A DNA stretch of 64,000 nucleotides from Pseudomonas saliphila (lineage in GTDB: Bacteria > Pseudomonadota > Gammaproteobacteria > Pseudomonadales > Pseudomonadaceae). A program made the translations under genes and the position numbers. Location of the stretch: positions 165,368-229,367 of the forward strand of contig NZ_VTVA01000005.1 of NCBI RefSeq assembly GCF_008638345.1. Direction: 5' to 3'. This document shows, piece by piece, positions 40,701-48,986 of this stretch (its first letter is position 1; each line of letters opens with the position of its first letter). Below the pieces are notes generated by a model. The model was not told the origin of the DNA, did not search any database, and saw nothing but the letters and a program-made list of their open reading frames with translations.

Positions 40701-40797
40701 GGCGCGCCATGGTCAGGTAGGACGCGATGCCAAGCAGACACAGCATGACCACCACCAGCCCTATCAGCCTTGGGCGGGCCAGCATGCCGAAGTTCAT
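37759..40797 (-). CDS. RND efflux pump permease (AcrB/MexB superfamily)
   Basis: 1,012 residues with 12 predicted membrane helices and two large periplasmic loops. The proton-relay acidic residue is present in helix 4 (LGILIDNAIVMVENIQD). It fits the shorter RND group lacking a dedicated outer-membrane gene, so TolC/OprM is presumably supplied elsewhere. Overlaps the stop of the membrane-fusion gene by four bases (ATGA). Substrate unknown; likely drugs, dyes or solvents. Confidence 0.93.
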   Translation of the reverse strand: MNFGMLARPRLIGLVVVMLCLLGIASYLTMARQEDPSFPYRAGLITVMYPGAMAESVERLVLEPLSDELSQVEEVNYFTATVRTGVALVSINLADAIYDTDSAWDRVRQAMERARLEFPEGVQQMSLDDRLIDIPAVVLAVRGDASLVHLSQQAEQLKRALADVPGLSRIELDGEADEQITIALRDSEMQRLGISHGFLAALLAGRNQVIPGGFVVSAGKRLGVLPNSEFTSIESLTATQIPLPEGGSVPLAAIADVWRGPLEPAQPQTWFDGEQAVLVSLIAQRGQVDAIRFGEQIRQRIEVLRADFAPLQIDEMFFQPDQVRQRLDGLEWSLLGSVLVIVLVVFIGMGWRMGLLVASMLPLVAAISLGIYNLGGGILHQIAVIAMVISLGILIDNAIVMVENIQDRLNRGESRQQSVVNSVRELAGPLGASTATTLAAFTPLLLSKGATADFTRGIPIMIMLTLTVSYLLAISVAPMLAGRFLKPTTGHGSVIMERLGGHLAWLSTRYPLWIIGLGALMVIASLALTPFMQVQFFPKADRPQVVVELYMPEGTDQQQTESVAADLERQLRQRPHVQSVHRFVGSAGPSFYYNLLRAPQAPNRARLVVNASDLAATDGVIRWVRERVASNMPELEVVASTLGQGPPTAAPVEIRLYHHDDQVRIAAAEQAFSIIKSTRGAVDVRHDIDLGVPVLEVNVDDALAQRYGLDRGDVARALFTHSLGLTAEQYRQELDPMPIVLRSHEGTRQSVERLLSASVFNENGEMVPLTAVASIAASWQPAGIRQRNGVRVYTVTAGLEQGYSFNQVLDQLNRELESTPLPAGVRMELGGDSEGSGDANRALATTAPIGLLLLLFFLLLQFNSFRRLGIILLTVPLAAVGVFPGLVLSGSPFGFQSTLGIIALVGIVVNNAIVLLDVVDQRLAAGVPVRQAVADAVARRTRPILLTTATTIAGLLPLAFSSSTLWPPMAWAIISGLLASTVLTLLVVPAVSCFVLRPVAEREVEPSVSAKG

Positions 40798-41882
40798 GGC
40801 AGTAACTCCACCCGGTCGTTGTCCGCCAGCCGCGTCAGTCCAGCGTAGACCACGTGATCGCCCACCGTCAGCGTGTCGCTGCCCAGCATCGCCAACTCAC
40901 CGCGTACCGACTCAACCTCGACCGCGACGCGCGAAGCCTGACCGTCATTCACCCGGAACACCGCCAGGCCGCCAGCCGAGCGCATGATGGCCGCCAACGG
41001 CACGGCCAGTGCATCGCCACCTGGACGTTGCAGACCTATTTCAACAGCGTCACCGCTTTGCAGGTCTGCATGCTCGAGGCTGACTATCAACGGATACAGG
41101 GCGCTGCCCTGGGAGGCGCTGCGACCGATTTCCAGCACCCGCCCGGTATATTGGGCGCCAGTCAGTCCATTGCGCACCGGCACCGTCTGACCGACCTGCA
41201 ATCCGCGCAGCAGCGGTGCGGGCACGCGCACTTCGACCTCCAGCCCACCCGCTGCGGCCAGCCTGAATACTGGCTGCCCCGGTGCCACGAACTCGCCGGG
41301 TTCCACCAGCACAGCTTCCACCCGTCCGGCAAAAGGCGCACGCAGCTGGCTTTCGTACTGCAGGCGCTCGGTCTGGGATGCCGCAGCGCGCGCACTGCTC
41401 ACCCCGGCAATCAGCGCGTCAAGGCGCGCCCGTTGTTGCTCGCGTTCGTGGGCAGACACGACGCCCTTGTCGAACAGTCGCTCGGTACGCTGCAGGTCCC
41501 GTCGCGCCTGAGCCGCCTGAGCTTCGAGCTCGCGGGTGCGGGCCATGGCGGCGTCCCATGCTGGCTTGAGCTCAGGATTGTAAAGTGTGGCCAGTGCCTG
41601 CCCGCTTTCGACGGATTGCCCCAGCTCGACAGCGCGTTCGCTCAGCACCCCACCCACCTGAAAGGTCAGGCTGGCCCGCTGACGAGCGCGAACCGCTCCG
41701 GCAAAATGCAGCGGCTCGGTTTCCGTCGGAATGATGACCTCGGCGACACGCACCGGCACCGGCTTGTCCTGCTCGGCCGCCGTGACGCCGACCTCATCGC
41801 TACACCCGGCCAGGCTCGAAACGATGTAACCCAGACACAACGTCCATAACCAACGGGACGACGCCTGCGATGAGGTAAACAT
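40794..41882 (-). CDS. RND efflux membrane-fusion lipoprotein
   Basis: 362 residues. Lipoprotein signal with lipobox LAGC near residues 24-27 (YIVSSLAGCSDE). The order is half barrel-sandwich, coiled-coil hairpin (AWDAAMARTRELEAQAAQAR onwards), then beta-barrel and proximal domains: the usual adaptor bridging the inner-membrane pump and outer-membrane channel. AAGGAG precedes ATG. First gene of the pump operon; its leader carries the TetR operator. Confidence 0.93.
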   Translation of the reverse strand: MFTSSQASSRWLWTLCLGYIVSSLAGCSDEVGVTAAEQDKPVPVRVAEVIIPTETEPLHFAGAVRARQRASLTFQVGGVLSERAVELGQSVESGQALATLYNPELKPAWDAAMARTRELEAQAAQARRDLQRTERLFDKGVVSAHEREQQRARLDALIAGVSSARAAASQTERLQYESQLRAPFAGRVEAVLVEPGEFVAPGQPVFRLAAAGGLEVEVRVPAPLLRGLQVGQTVPVRNGLTGAQYTGRVLEIGRSASQGSALYPLIVSLEHADLQSGDAVEIGLQRPGGDALAVPLAAIMRSAGGLAVFRVNDGQASRVAVEVESVRGELAMLGSDTLTVGDHVVYAGLTRLADNDRVELLP

Positions 41883-41913
41883 GATGAGCTCCTTGAAAAT
41901 GATGTGGCGACTT

Positions 41914-41946
41914 TTGACATACTGTCACTGATTGACAGTTTGTCAA
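41914..41946. promoter_or_regulatory. Double palindromic TetR operator
   Basis: Two boxes: TTGACA-tac-TGTCA (41914-41927) and TTGACA-gtt-TGTCAA (41932-41946), centres 18 bp apart, in the 117-bp gap between the efflux operon and its divergent TetR gene. Their inner arms (CTGTCA/TGACAG) also form a palindrome. The layout suits two TetR dimers on adjacent sites. The outward TTGACA hexamers could double as -35 elements, but no good -10 pairs were found. Confidence 0.65.
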
Positions 41947-41999
41947 TATACAGAGCACACTCATTCGCGACACGTTCAAAATGCCGTTGAGGAAGAGCC

Positions 42000-42632
42000 A
42001 TGGATCTGAATTCGCGTCGAGAAAAAGAGAAGTCCGAACGCAGAGAAAGCATTCTGGATGCAGCGGAGGAAATATTTTTCAGCAAGGGCTACGAGCGCTG
42101 CTCGATGGATGAAATCGCGCGCACCGCGCAGCTCAGCCGCGCCCTACTCTATGTGTATTTCAAGGACAAGGCCGCCATGCTGCACGCGATTCTGTTGCGC
42201 TCCGCACGCCGGCTGCGTGATCGCTTCGAGTCAGCCCTGGAGGACCAGCAACAGGGCATCGACCAGATCGCCAGTATTGCCCGCGCCTACTACGACTTCA
42301 GCCAGCGGGACACGCACTATTTCGATGTTCTGACCCAGTCCAGCACCTTTGTTCACCTGGCGTGCGACACCGAACAGAATCAGGCGCTGCATCAATGCGG
42401 CGCCGAAATCATGCAGCTGATGGTGGATGCGCTAGAGGCAGGGCTGGCCGATGGCAGCATCAGTGCGGAACGCGTGACCGACCCATTGCAAACCGCGTAT
42501 TTCCTGCGCGGGGCTCTGCATGGCGTGATCATGGAAGTGCGGCATGCCGAACGCCGCGCTGTGGAACTGCCCGAGGCCGAGCGCCTGATCGGCTATACCA
42601 TCGAGATGCTCGGGCATTCCCTGCGCGGCTGA
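42000..42632 (+). CDS. TetR family transcriptional regulator of the RND pump
   Basis: 210 residues with an N-terminal TetR helix-turn-helix (CSMDEIARTAQLSRALLYVYF), preceded by GAGGAAGAG before the ATG. The C-terminal ligand domain is variable, as usual. Divergent from the pump operon with a clear palindromic operator between them, so repression of the pump and of itself is likely. Inducer unknown. Confidence 0.93.
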   Translation: MDLNSRREKEKSERRESILDAAEEIFFSKGYERCSMDEIARTAQLSRALLYVYFKDKAAMLHAILLRSARRLRDRFESALEDQQQGIDQIASIARAYYDFSQRDTHYFDVLTQSSTFVHLACDTEQNQALHQCGAEIMQLMVDALEAGLADGSISAERVTDPLQTAYFLRGALHGVIMEVRHAERRAVELPEAERLIGYTIEMLGHSLRG

Positions 42633-42663
42633 TTGATCCGTTGGCACGGACGCCAGCAAAACC

Positions 42664-42680
42664 TTTACGCAGTATTTACG
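42664..42680 (+). promoter_or_regulatory. KdpE-like direct repeat upstream of trkH
   Basis: TTTACG-cagta-TTTACG: two hexamers 11 bp apart, i.e. one helical turn. E. coli KdpE binds TTTATA-N5-TTTACA, the same spacing and near-identical hexamers. It lies 74 bp before the trkH ATG, and a KdpE-like gene is in the same operon, so autoregulation of the operon is probable. AT-rich hexamers TGTATC and TTTATA downstream are possible -10 elements. Confidence 0.55.
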
Positions 42681-42753
42681 TACACCGGCGCATCTGTATC
42701 TCGTTTGTTTATACCCCGCACGCTAGCCTTGCGGCATCTGATTCGAGGTGTCG

Positions 42754-44202
42754 ATGCTCCGGTTTATCCGCCCGGTTATATACGTTTGTGGCTTTTTGGT
42801 GCTGATCCTCGCCGGAATGATGCTGGCGGTGGGAGTATTCGCCTGGAGCCGTCGCGACCCGGAAACTCAGGTATTTCTCATTTGCGCAGCCATCGCTGCT
42901 GTTTCTGGCGCGGTGATGGTGCTCAGCTGTCGGCGCGCGCAGTTCAACCTCATCGCACGACAGCTGTACCTACTGACCAGCCTGAGCTGGGTCATTATGT
43001 CTTTGGTTGGGGCGCTGCCGCTGATATTCAGTCATTCCAACCTGTCCCTCACTGATGCCCTGTTCGAGGCAGTATCCGGGATCACCACTACCGGATCGAC
43101 CGTGCTGTCAGGCCTGGAACACCGGCCAGCGAGCCTTCTTCTATGGCGCTCGTTGCTGCAATGGCTGGGTGGGCTGGGCGTGATCGGCATGGCGGTGTCG
43201 ATCCTCCCCTTTCTGCGGGTCGGCGGAATGCGCCTGTTTCACACGGAGTCGTCCGACTGGAGCGACAAGTCCGTCCCGCGCCTCCAGTCTCTCGCTCGCC
43301 TACTTCTGGGGACCTATTTCGGCATCAGCGTCGCATGCATACTCAGCTATTGGGCAGCAGGCATGAGCCTGTTCGACGCCATCAATCATGCCATGACCAC
43401 CGTATCAACGGGCGGCTACGCCACCGATGATCGATCGATGGGCCGGTTTAGCCATGGCATCCTATGGATCGCTTCACTGTTCATGTTGCTCGGAGCCCTG
43501 CCGTTCACCATGATCATTACCTTCCTGCGTCGCCCTGCAATGGACACCTTGAAAAACCAGCAAGCGATCGGCCTGGTTTTCATCATCGGCACAGTCAGCC
43601 TGATGCTCACCGGCGTGCTCATCTACCAGCATCAATACGAACCGTTCGAGGCGCTGACCCACGCCACCTTCAATCTCGTGTCGGTCATTACCACTACCGG
43701 TTATGCCTCGACCGACTACCTGGGATGGGGTGCCTTCAGCGTCGCGCTGTTCTTTCTGGTGATGTTTATCGGCGGTTGCTCCGGCTCCACCAGCGGTGGC
43801 ATGAAGGTTTTCCGGTTTCAGCTCAGCTACCTGTTTTTGCGAACACAGATCAGAAAACTGGTGCATCCCAGCGGGGTCTTCATCACGCAGTACAATGGCC
43901 GACGGGTACAGGACGAGATCATCCAGTCCGCCGTAGCGTTCTCGTTCCTGTTTTTCCTGGCACTGGCGGTCATTACGCTACTGCTTGCCCTACTGGGGCT
44001 GGATTTGCTGACCAGCGTGAGCGCCAGCGCTACAGCCCTGACCAATGTCGGTCCAGGAGTAGGCGAGATCATCGGGCCAGCCGGCAACTTCGCTACGCTC
44101 CCCGCTGCTGCGAAATGGTTGTTATGCTTCGCTATGTTGCTGGGTCGTCTGGAGTTGCTCACGCTGATGGTTCTTTTCACGCCCATATTCTGGCGCGGTT
44201 AA
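42754..44202 (+). CDS. trkH: Trk-type potassium uptake protein TrkH
   Basis: About 482 residues, matching TrkH. Four selectivity-filter regions are visible: SGITTTGST, TVSTGGYAT, SVITTTGYAS and TNVGPGVG. The channel subunit imports K+ through the inner membrane with a cytosolic TrkA ring (not in the window). Start at ATG 42754 with GAGG five bases upstream; GTG 42748 is an alternative. First gene of a three-gene operon with a KdpD-like kinase and KdpE-like regulator; kdpFABC is absent nearby. Confidence 0.93.
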   Translation: MLRFIRPVIYVCGFLVLILAGMMLAVGVFAWSRRDPETQVFLICAAIAAVSGAVMVLSCRRAQFNLIARQLYLLTSLSWVIMSLVGALPLIFSHSNLSLTDALFEAVSGITTTGSTVLSGLEHRPASLLLWRSLLQWLGGLGVIGMAVSILPFLRVGGMRLFHTESSDWSDKSVPRLQSLARLLLGTYFGISVACILSYWAAGMSLFDAINHAMTTVSTGGYATDDRSMGRFSHGILWIASLFMLLGALPFTMIITFLRRPAMDTLKNQQAIGLVFIIGTVSLMLTGVLIYQHQYEPFEALTHATFNLVSVITTTGYASTDYLGWGAFSVALFFLVMFIGGCSGSTSGGMKVFRFQLSYLFLRTQIRKLVHPSGVFITQYNGRRVQDEIIQSAVAFSFLFFLALAVITLLLALLGLDLLTSVSASATALTNVGPGVGEIIGPAGNFATLPAAAKWLLCFAMLLGRLELLTLMVLFTPIFWRG

Positions 44203-44205
44203 ACG

Positions 44206-45651
44206 ATGACTAGACTTATTCGTCCGCATCCGTGGCTGACGCGTTCATTGCCTGTGGTGATGCCGCTACTCGCGACACTGGTCTCGCTGGGGTTGGCGCC
44301 GCTGATTCCCAGCGCTGATCTGGCGATGATCTATCTGGCTGGAGTGCTGATCACAGCGCTATACAGCCGCGTGCGGCCAGCGCTGGTCTGCGCGCTATTG
44401 AGCTTTTTGGCCTATAACTTCTTTCTTACCGAGCCCCATTATTCACTGCAGATGTTCCATAGCGATGACGTGCTGACGGCGTTGCTATTGGTCATGGTGG
44501 CCATAACCACCGGGCATCTGGCTGCACGACTGAATGAGAAAGTGACTGCGCTGAGCGACTCACAACGCTGGAATGAGCAGCAGATGATCTGTGCACGGGC
44601 ACTGTCAGTGTGCGTCGATCCCCCAATGGTGATGCACGTATTCGCCGAACAGCTGCGCGACGCCTTCTCTTGTGATGTTATCGATATGACCGACGACTCC
44701 GCGCCGCCGACCGATACGCTGGAGCAAGGTATCGGCTGGCAGGCTGGCGACACGGCGATAACCTTCTGGTTCTGCAATCCAGGCGGCCAGCTACAGCGCA
44801 AGCTATGCATGCCGCGCCCGCTGGGGCTGCGTCAGGAGTCTGTTGGCATCCAGGTCGAAACGTTGGCTAGCCTCGCTCGGCTAGCCTGGAACCGTGTCAT
44901 GCTCGCCGAATCCCTACGTCAGGAAACGCTGGTCAAAGAGCGAGAACAGCTGCGCTCAGCATTGCTGTCGTCTATTTCCCATGATCTGCGCACCCCCTTG
45001 TCGACCATGATCGGATCAGTATCCAGTCTGATCGATTTGGCCGAAGCGCTGGATCCGGACCTACGTGCTGAACTCCTGACCAACACCTTGAGCGAAGCAA
45101 TGCGCCTGGACCGGTATATTCAGAAATTGCTCGACATGACTCGGCTCGGCCACGGCGAGCTAGCGCTCGATCGGGACTGGGTGGGCGTGGACGACATCCT
45201 CAGCGTGGTATTACGCCGACTTCGTCCATTGCAAGGCGATATCGATGTGCAGCTGCACATGGCGGATGACTTACCTCTGCTGCACGTACACCCGGCCTTG
45301 ATTGAACAGGCGGTATTCAATGTGCTGGAAAACGCGATGCGTTTTTCCCCCAAAGCCGGAGTAATTGAAATCGCGGTCAGCGGCGAATCGGGCTGGACCT
45401 ATCTGGATGTATCAGACGCAGGACCTGGCATCGACACCGCTGTTCACGAAGCCGTATTCGATATGTTTCATACCTTCAGCCATGGCGACCAATACGCGAC
45501 CGGCACCGGTCTGGGACTGGCAATCTGCAGAGGCATACTCGGCGCTCATGGCGGGACTGTGCAGGTCCGGCACAGTGCGCCGGGGCACGGCACCACATTC
45601 CGTCTCAGCCTGCCCTTCACTCGACCTGAACACAGCGAGGCTCGCGCATGA
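44206..45651 (+). CDS. Short KdpD-like sensor histidine kinase
   Basis: 481 residues. A DUF4118-type membrane block (about 14-105) is followed by a GAF-like region, then HisKA with His259 in SSISHDLRTPLS, N-box NVLENAMRFSP and G-box GTGLGLAI. Compared with KdpD (about 890 residues) it lacks the whole N-terminal KdpD and Usp domains, starting instead just before the membrane helices. It has its own start and intact catalytic motifs, so it looks like a functional short form, not a fragment. Begins three bases after trkH and overlaps the kdpE-like gene by four. Confidence 0.9.
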   Translation: MTRLIRPHPWLTRSLPVVMPLLATLVSLGLAPLIPSADLAMIYLAGVLITALYSRVRPALVCALLSFLAYNFFLTEPHYSLQMFHSDDVLTALLLVMVAITTGHLAARLNEKVTALSDSQRWNEQQMICARALSVCVDPPMVMHVFAEQLRDAFSCDVIDMTDDSAPPTDTLEQGIGWQAGDTAITFWFCNPGGQLQRKLCMPRPLGLRQESVGIQVETLASLARLAWNRVMLAESLRQETLVKEREQLRSALLSSISHDLRTPLSTMIGSVSSLIDLAEALDPDLRAELLTNTLSEAMRLDRYIQKLLDMTRLGHGELALDRDWVGVDDILSVVLRRLRPLQGDIDVQLHMADDLPLLHVHPALIEQAVFNVLENAMRFSPKAGVIEIAVSGESGWTYLDVSDAGPGIDTAVHEAVFDMFHTFSHGDQYATGTGLGLAICRGILGAHGGTVQVRHSAPGHGTTFRLSLPFTRPEHSEARA

Positions 45652-46337
45652 CGCGAATCCTGGTTATTGACGACGAACCTCAAATTCGACGCTTTCTCAC
45701 CATCTGCCTGGGTTCACAGGGTTATCAGATCATTGAAGCGGCTGATGCCCGCACCGGGCTCCAGCAGAGCGCATTGCATGAACCCGACCTGATAGTCATG
45801 GACCTGGGGTTACCCGATATGGACGGCCAGGCATTGTTAAGTGACCTACGTGGTTTCTATCGGGGGCCAGTAATTGTGCTGTCGGTTCGCAACAGCGAGC
45901 GAGACAAAGTCACGGCGCTGGACAATGGCGCAAACGATTACGTTGAAAAGCCCTTCGGTGCCAACGAGCTGCTGGCGCGGATTCGTTCGGTGCTACGGAC
46001 CTTCGCCAGCATTGATGTGCCGCCTACAGGGTTCGATGATGGTCATCTGAAGGTAGATCTGCAGACCCACCGGGTGAGTCTGGGCGGCGCGGATATCCAC
46101 CTGTCGCGCAAGGAGTTCGAGCTATTACGCTGCTTTATTGCCCATCCAGGGCGAATCGTCACCCAACAACAGCTACTGAAAGAAATCTGGGGACCGCACC
46201 ACAGCCACGATACGCATTACCTGCGTATATTCGTCGGCCGTTTGCGGGCCAAGTTACAGGATAATCCCACCGCGCCGCGTTATATCGAAACCGAAGCTGG
46301 GGTCGGTTATCGATTCATGGGCGGCGTGGAGCGCTGA
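45648..46337 (+). CDS. KdpE-like OmpR-family response regulator
   Basis: 229 residues: receiver domain with phospho-acceptor Asp52 (LIVMDLGLPDMDG), acidic pocket DDE at 8-10 and a conserved Lys in YVEKPFG, then an OmpR/PhoB winged-helix domain ending GVGYRF. Closest to KdpE. Overlaps the kinase stop by four bases. Its likely target is the direct repeat before trkH. Convergent with the following transpeptidase-like gene with a four-base gap. Confidence 0.93.
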   Translation: MTRILVIDDEPQIRRFLTICLGSQGYQIIEAADARTGLQQSALHEPDLIVMDLGLPDMDGQALLSDLRGFYRGPVIVLSVRNSERDKVTALDNGANDYVEKPFGANELLARIRSVLRTFASIDVPPTGFDDGHLKVDLQTHRVSLGGADIHLSRKEFELLRCFIAHPGRIVTQQQLLKEIWGPHHSHDTHYLRIFVGRLRAKLQDNPTAPRYIETEAGVGYRFMGGVER

Positions 46338-46341
46338 TTAG

Positions 46342-47064
46342 TCAGTCGGCGCGAGCGATCAGATCACCCTTTTTGCGCGGCGGGCAGTTGAGGTATTCAG
46401 ATGTCGCCAGCCAGTGCTCATCCGGGTAATAGGAGAACATAAACTGGCCCCCTTTGAGGCTGTCGACCACCATGCTGGCGATCTCCGGCCTGACCGCAGG
46501 ACATCCCTGACTACGGCCGATGCGGCCCTGTCGGGTGATCCAGTCAGGGTCCACGTAGTCGGCGGGATGAATAACGATGGCCCGCTGGCGTGCCAGATCG
46601 TTTATGCCGGATTCAAGCCCATCCATACGCAGCGAATAGCCATGCTTGCCGAAATAGCTTTCCTGCGTGCGGAACAATCCAATGCTCGACTGGTGACTGC
46701 CCTCGATATTCGAAAAGGCCTCAGCGTAGTTATCACCTGAGCCCTGCCCGTGGGCGACAAGGTCTTCCAGCAGCAATTCACGGGTATCGAGATCGAAAAT
46801 CCACAGCCGGCGCTCAGAGGAAGGTAACGAGAAATCGACAACCGCCAGCCGGCTGGCGGGCGCAGCGCCATGGGTAACGGCGCATTCCATGGCGGTAACG
46901 GCTTTTCTGAGCACCTGACGATCAAGCTGAGGAGCTGCCTGATTCAGTTGAGTCAGCAGTGAGCCAGGTGTGGTGGGTGCTGCAGTCGACGCATGGCTGT
47001 AGCCAGCGCCAAGGCCGAGGCAGAGCGCGGCGAGTACGCCAGTGCGGCGCCAGAATGTTAGCAT
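46342..47064 (-). CDS. Murein L,D-transpeptidase catalytic domain family protein (YkuD_2 type)
   Basis: About 240 residues from ATG 47064 (MLTFWRRTGVLAALCLG), with GGGGAT upstream and a signal peptide ending near YSHAS. The catalytic region carries the cysteine in IGRSQGCPAVR, typical of the YkuD_2 group. Probably periplasmic peptidoglycan remodelling. Divergent from a second L,D-transpeptidase gene. Confidence 0.85.
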   Translation of the reverse strand: MLTFWRRTGVLAALCLGLGAGYSHASTAAPTTPGSLLTQLNQAAPQLDRQVLRKAVTAMECAVTHGAAPASRLAVVDFSLPSSERRLWIFDLDTRELLLEDLVAHGQGSGDNYAEAFSNIEGSHQSSIGLFRTQESYFGKHGYSLRMDGLESGINDLARQRAIVIHPADYVDPDWITRQGRIGRSQGCPAVRPEIASMVVDSLKGGQFMFSYYPDEHWLATSEYLNCPPRKKGDLIARAD

Positions 47065-47261
47065 CTGTAAGATCCCCAGGCTCCGAAATGCGGAGCGAAA
47101 TAAGGCGGCAAGCACAACGGGCGGTGAAAACTGTGTACTATCAACCGCCTTCCAATGAACCAACAAATCCTTTTATAGCCTAAAACTACGGCACAGCTGT
47201 GTTGCAGGACGACCGCCGGATATGCCGGTTCGCACTGCAAACGATGCCGGGAGAGTACCTG

Positions 47262-48947
47262 TTGCTCAAGAAATGTACAGTGTTTTGCCTGACATCCCTG
47301 GCTGTCCTGGCCGGTCCTCTGCTGGCAGATTCGCCACCGGCCGAGGCGGTCCACATCGTCTCCGACATCCCGGTCCGCCACTTCTCTGAAGGCTGTACGG
47401 GCGTTGCAGCGCTGCGCACGCTGGACGTCCATAGTGCACTGGGTGATATCTACCAACACAGCGACTACCGCCCAATCTGGACAAATTCCCGACGAATGGA
47501 CTCGCTGCGGACGGAACTGAGGCAGCTGTCCAACGATGGGTTGATCCCCGCTGACTATGCCTACGCGTTGCACGCTCCTGTTCCTGCTGACCTATGTGAT
47601 GACCTGCGAATCACCAGTGAATACCTGTTGGCATTGGAGCATTTGCGTTTCGGGCGCTTTGTGCAGAACGAACATGAGCCGGTGTGGCTCGCACCTGGTC
47701 AGCCGCCGCGTCTCGGTCCGACGCTGCTCGAGTTGGCAGTCGATGCGCTCGACGACCCGCGTGCAGCCTTCGAGCGCGCGCGCCCTGCGCTACCGCTGTA
47801 CAGGCAATTGCGCGCCGCCTATGCCGCGCTGCCTGATCGGCCGCTCGATTTTCTACCTATTCCGGCGGGCCCGACCCTCAAGCCCGGACAGAACGATCCG
47901 CGTCTGCCGCAACTGGCGCAGCGGCTGATCGCAAAAGGCTATTTGCAGGAACTGTCCTGGCAACGCATACGCGCGCAGCCGCTGCGGTATGACGCAGCGC
48001 TGGAGCAGGCAGTGCGGGCCTTCCAGGCGGATCACGCTCTGGAGACAGACGGCCTGGTCGGTCGTCAGACGCTAGCCGCCCTCAATGTGACTGCCTCCGA
48101 GCGCAAGCAGCAGGTGCGTATCAATCTGGAACGACTGCGTTGGCTGAGCGCCCTGCGCGACGAGTATGTCGTGCTGGTGAATTCCGCCGGCGGCGATATA
48201 CGGCTATATCGCGGACAGGATCGGGTCTGGGCATCCCGCGTTCAGGTGGGGACCAAGGCACGACAAACACCTTTGCTGGTGTCGCGCATCAATCGCCTGA
48301 CGCTGAACCCGAGCTGGACCATCCCGCCCACTATATTGCGCGAGGATAAGTTGCCGGAGATCCGCAAGGATCCTGCGTATCTGCAAGCGCATGACCTGCA
48401 TGTGCTGGACTATTCCGGGCGGTATCTGAATCCGCTGGATATCGACTGGAATAATCCCCGAGGCGTCATGCTGCGGATGGCGCCAGGCCCGAAGAATCCG
48501 CTTGGGCGCATGGTGTTCCGTTTCCCCAACCCCTTCTCCGTTTACCTGCACGATACACCCAGCCAGCACCTGTTCAGCCGGGCAGCACGCACGGTCAGCT
48601 CCGGCTGCGTGCGCGTGCAGTCGGCGGGCGATCTTGCCGATCGGCTGGTGGCGGAGATGGGTGAGGCTCAGCAACAACGGATCCAGGGGCTGCTGGATCG
48701 CGGACGGACCTACGAGCTCTCCGTGCCCGACGGGCCGCAATTGATCCTCAGCTACTGGACGACCGAGGTCAACGCGGCTGGCCGACTGATTCACATGCCT
48801 GATCCCTATGACCTGGACCCCGCGCTCATGGCCGTGTTCCAACAGGCCGACGCAGCCGCTACAGCAAAAATGCGAGCACCGCACAGCACACAGCCACGGG
48901 ACGTTGGCCGGAGTGAAGACAGCCTGTTCGAGACTATCCTTCAGTAG
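47262..48947 (+). CDS. L,D-transpeptidase, YcbB/LdtD type
   Basis: About 561 residues. I prefer the TTG at 47262 because GGGAGAG lies six bases upstream and the resulting start (MLKKCTVFCLTSLAVLAG) is a clean signal peptide; an in-frame ATG 18 bases earlier lacks a ribosome site. Order: LDT scaffold domain, peptidoglycan-binding domain (FQADHALETDGLVGRQTLAA), then the YkuD domain with His in VYLHDTPSQ and the active Cys in TVSSGCVRV. Such enzymes make 3-3 cross-links and can bypass beta-lactam-inhibited PBPs. Confidence 0.9.
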   Translation: MLKKCTVFCLTSLAVLAGPLLADSPPAEAVHIVSDIPVRHFSEGCTGVAALRTLDVHSALGDIYQHSDYRPIWTNSRRMDSLRTELRQLSNDGLIPADYAYALHAPVPADLCDDLRITSEYLLALEHLRFGRFVQNEHEPVWLAPGQPPRLGPTLLELAVDALDDPRAAFERARPALPLYRQLRAAYAALPDRPLDFLPIPAGPTLKPGQNDPRLPQLAQRLIAKGYLQELSWQRIRAQPLRYDAALEQAVRAFQADHALETDGLVGRQTLAALNVTASERKQQVRINLERLRWLSALRDEYVVLVNSAGGDIRLYRGQDRVWASRVQVGTKARQTPLLVSRINRLTLNPSWTIPPTILREDKLPEIRKDPAYLQAHDLHVLDYSGRYLNPLDIDWNNPRGVMLRMAPGPKNPLGRMVFRFPNPFSVYLHDTPSQHLFSRAARTVSSGCVRVQSAGDLADRLVAEMGEAQQQRIQGLLDRGRTYELSVPDGPQLILSYWTTEVNAAGRLIHMPDPYDLDPALMAVFQQADAAATAKMRAPHSTQPRDVGRSEDSLFETILQ

Positions 48948-48986
48948 TCAGGGCTACGACTAACAATCCTGCGCGGCTACGGCTGA

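Noticed and set aside
44206..45651. KdpD-like kinase as a truncated pseudogene
   Set aside because: It has its own start three bases after trkH, an intact membrane block, H/N/G boxes and coupling to the response regulator; the shortness seems to be real architecture.
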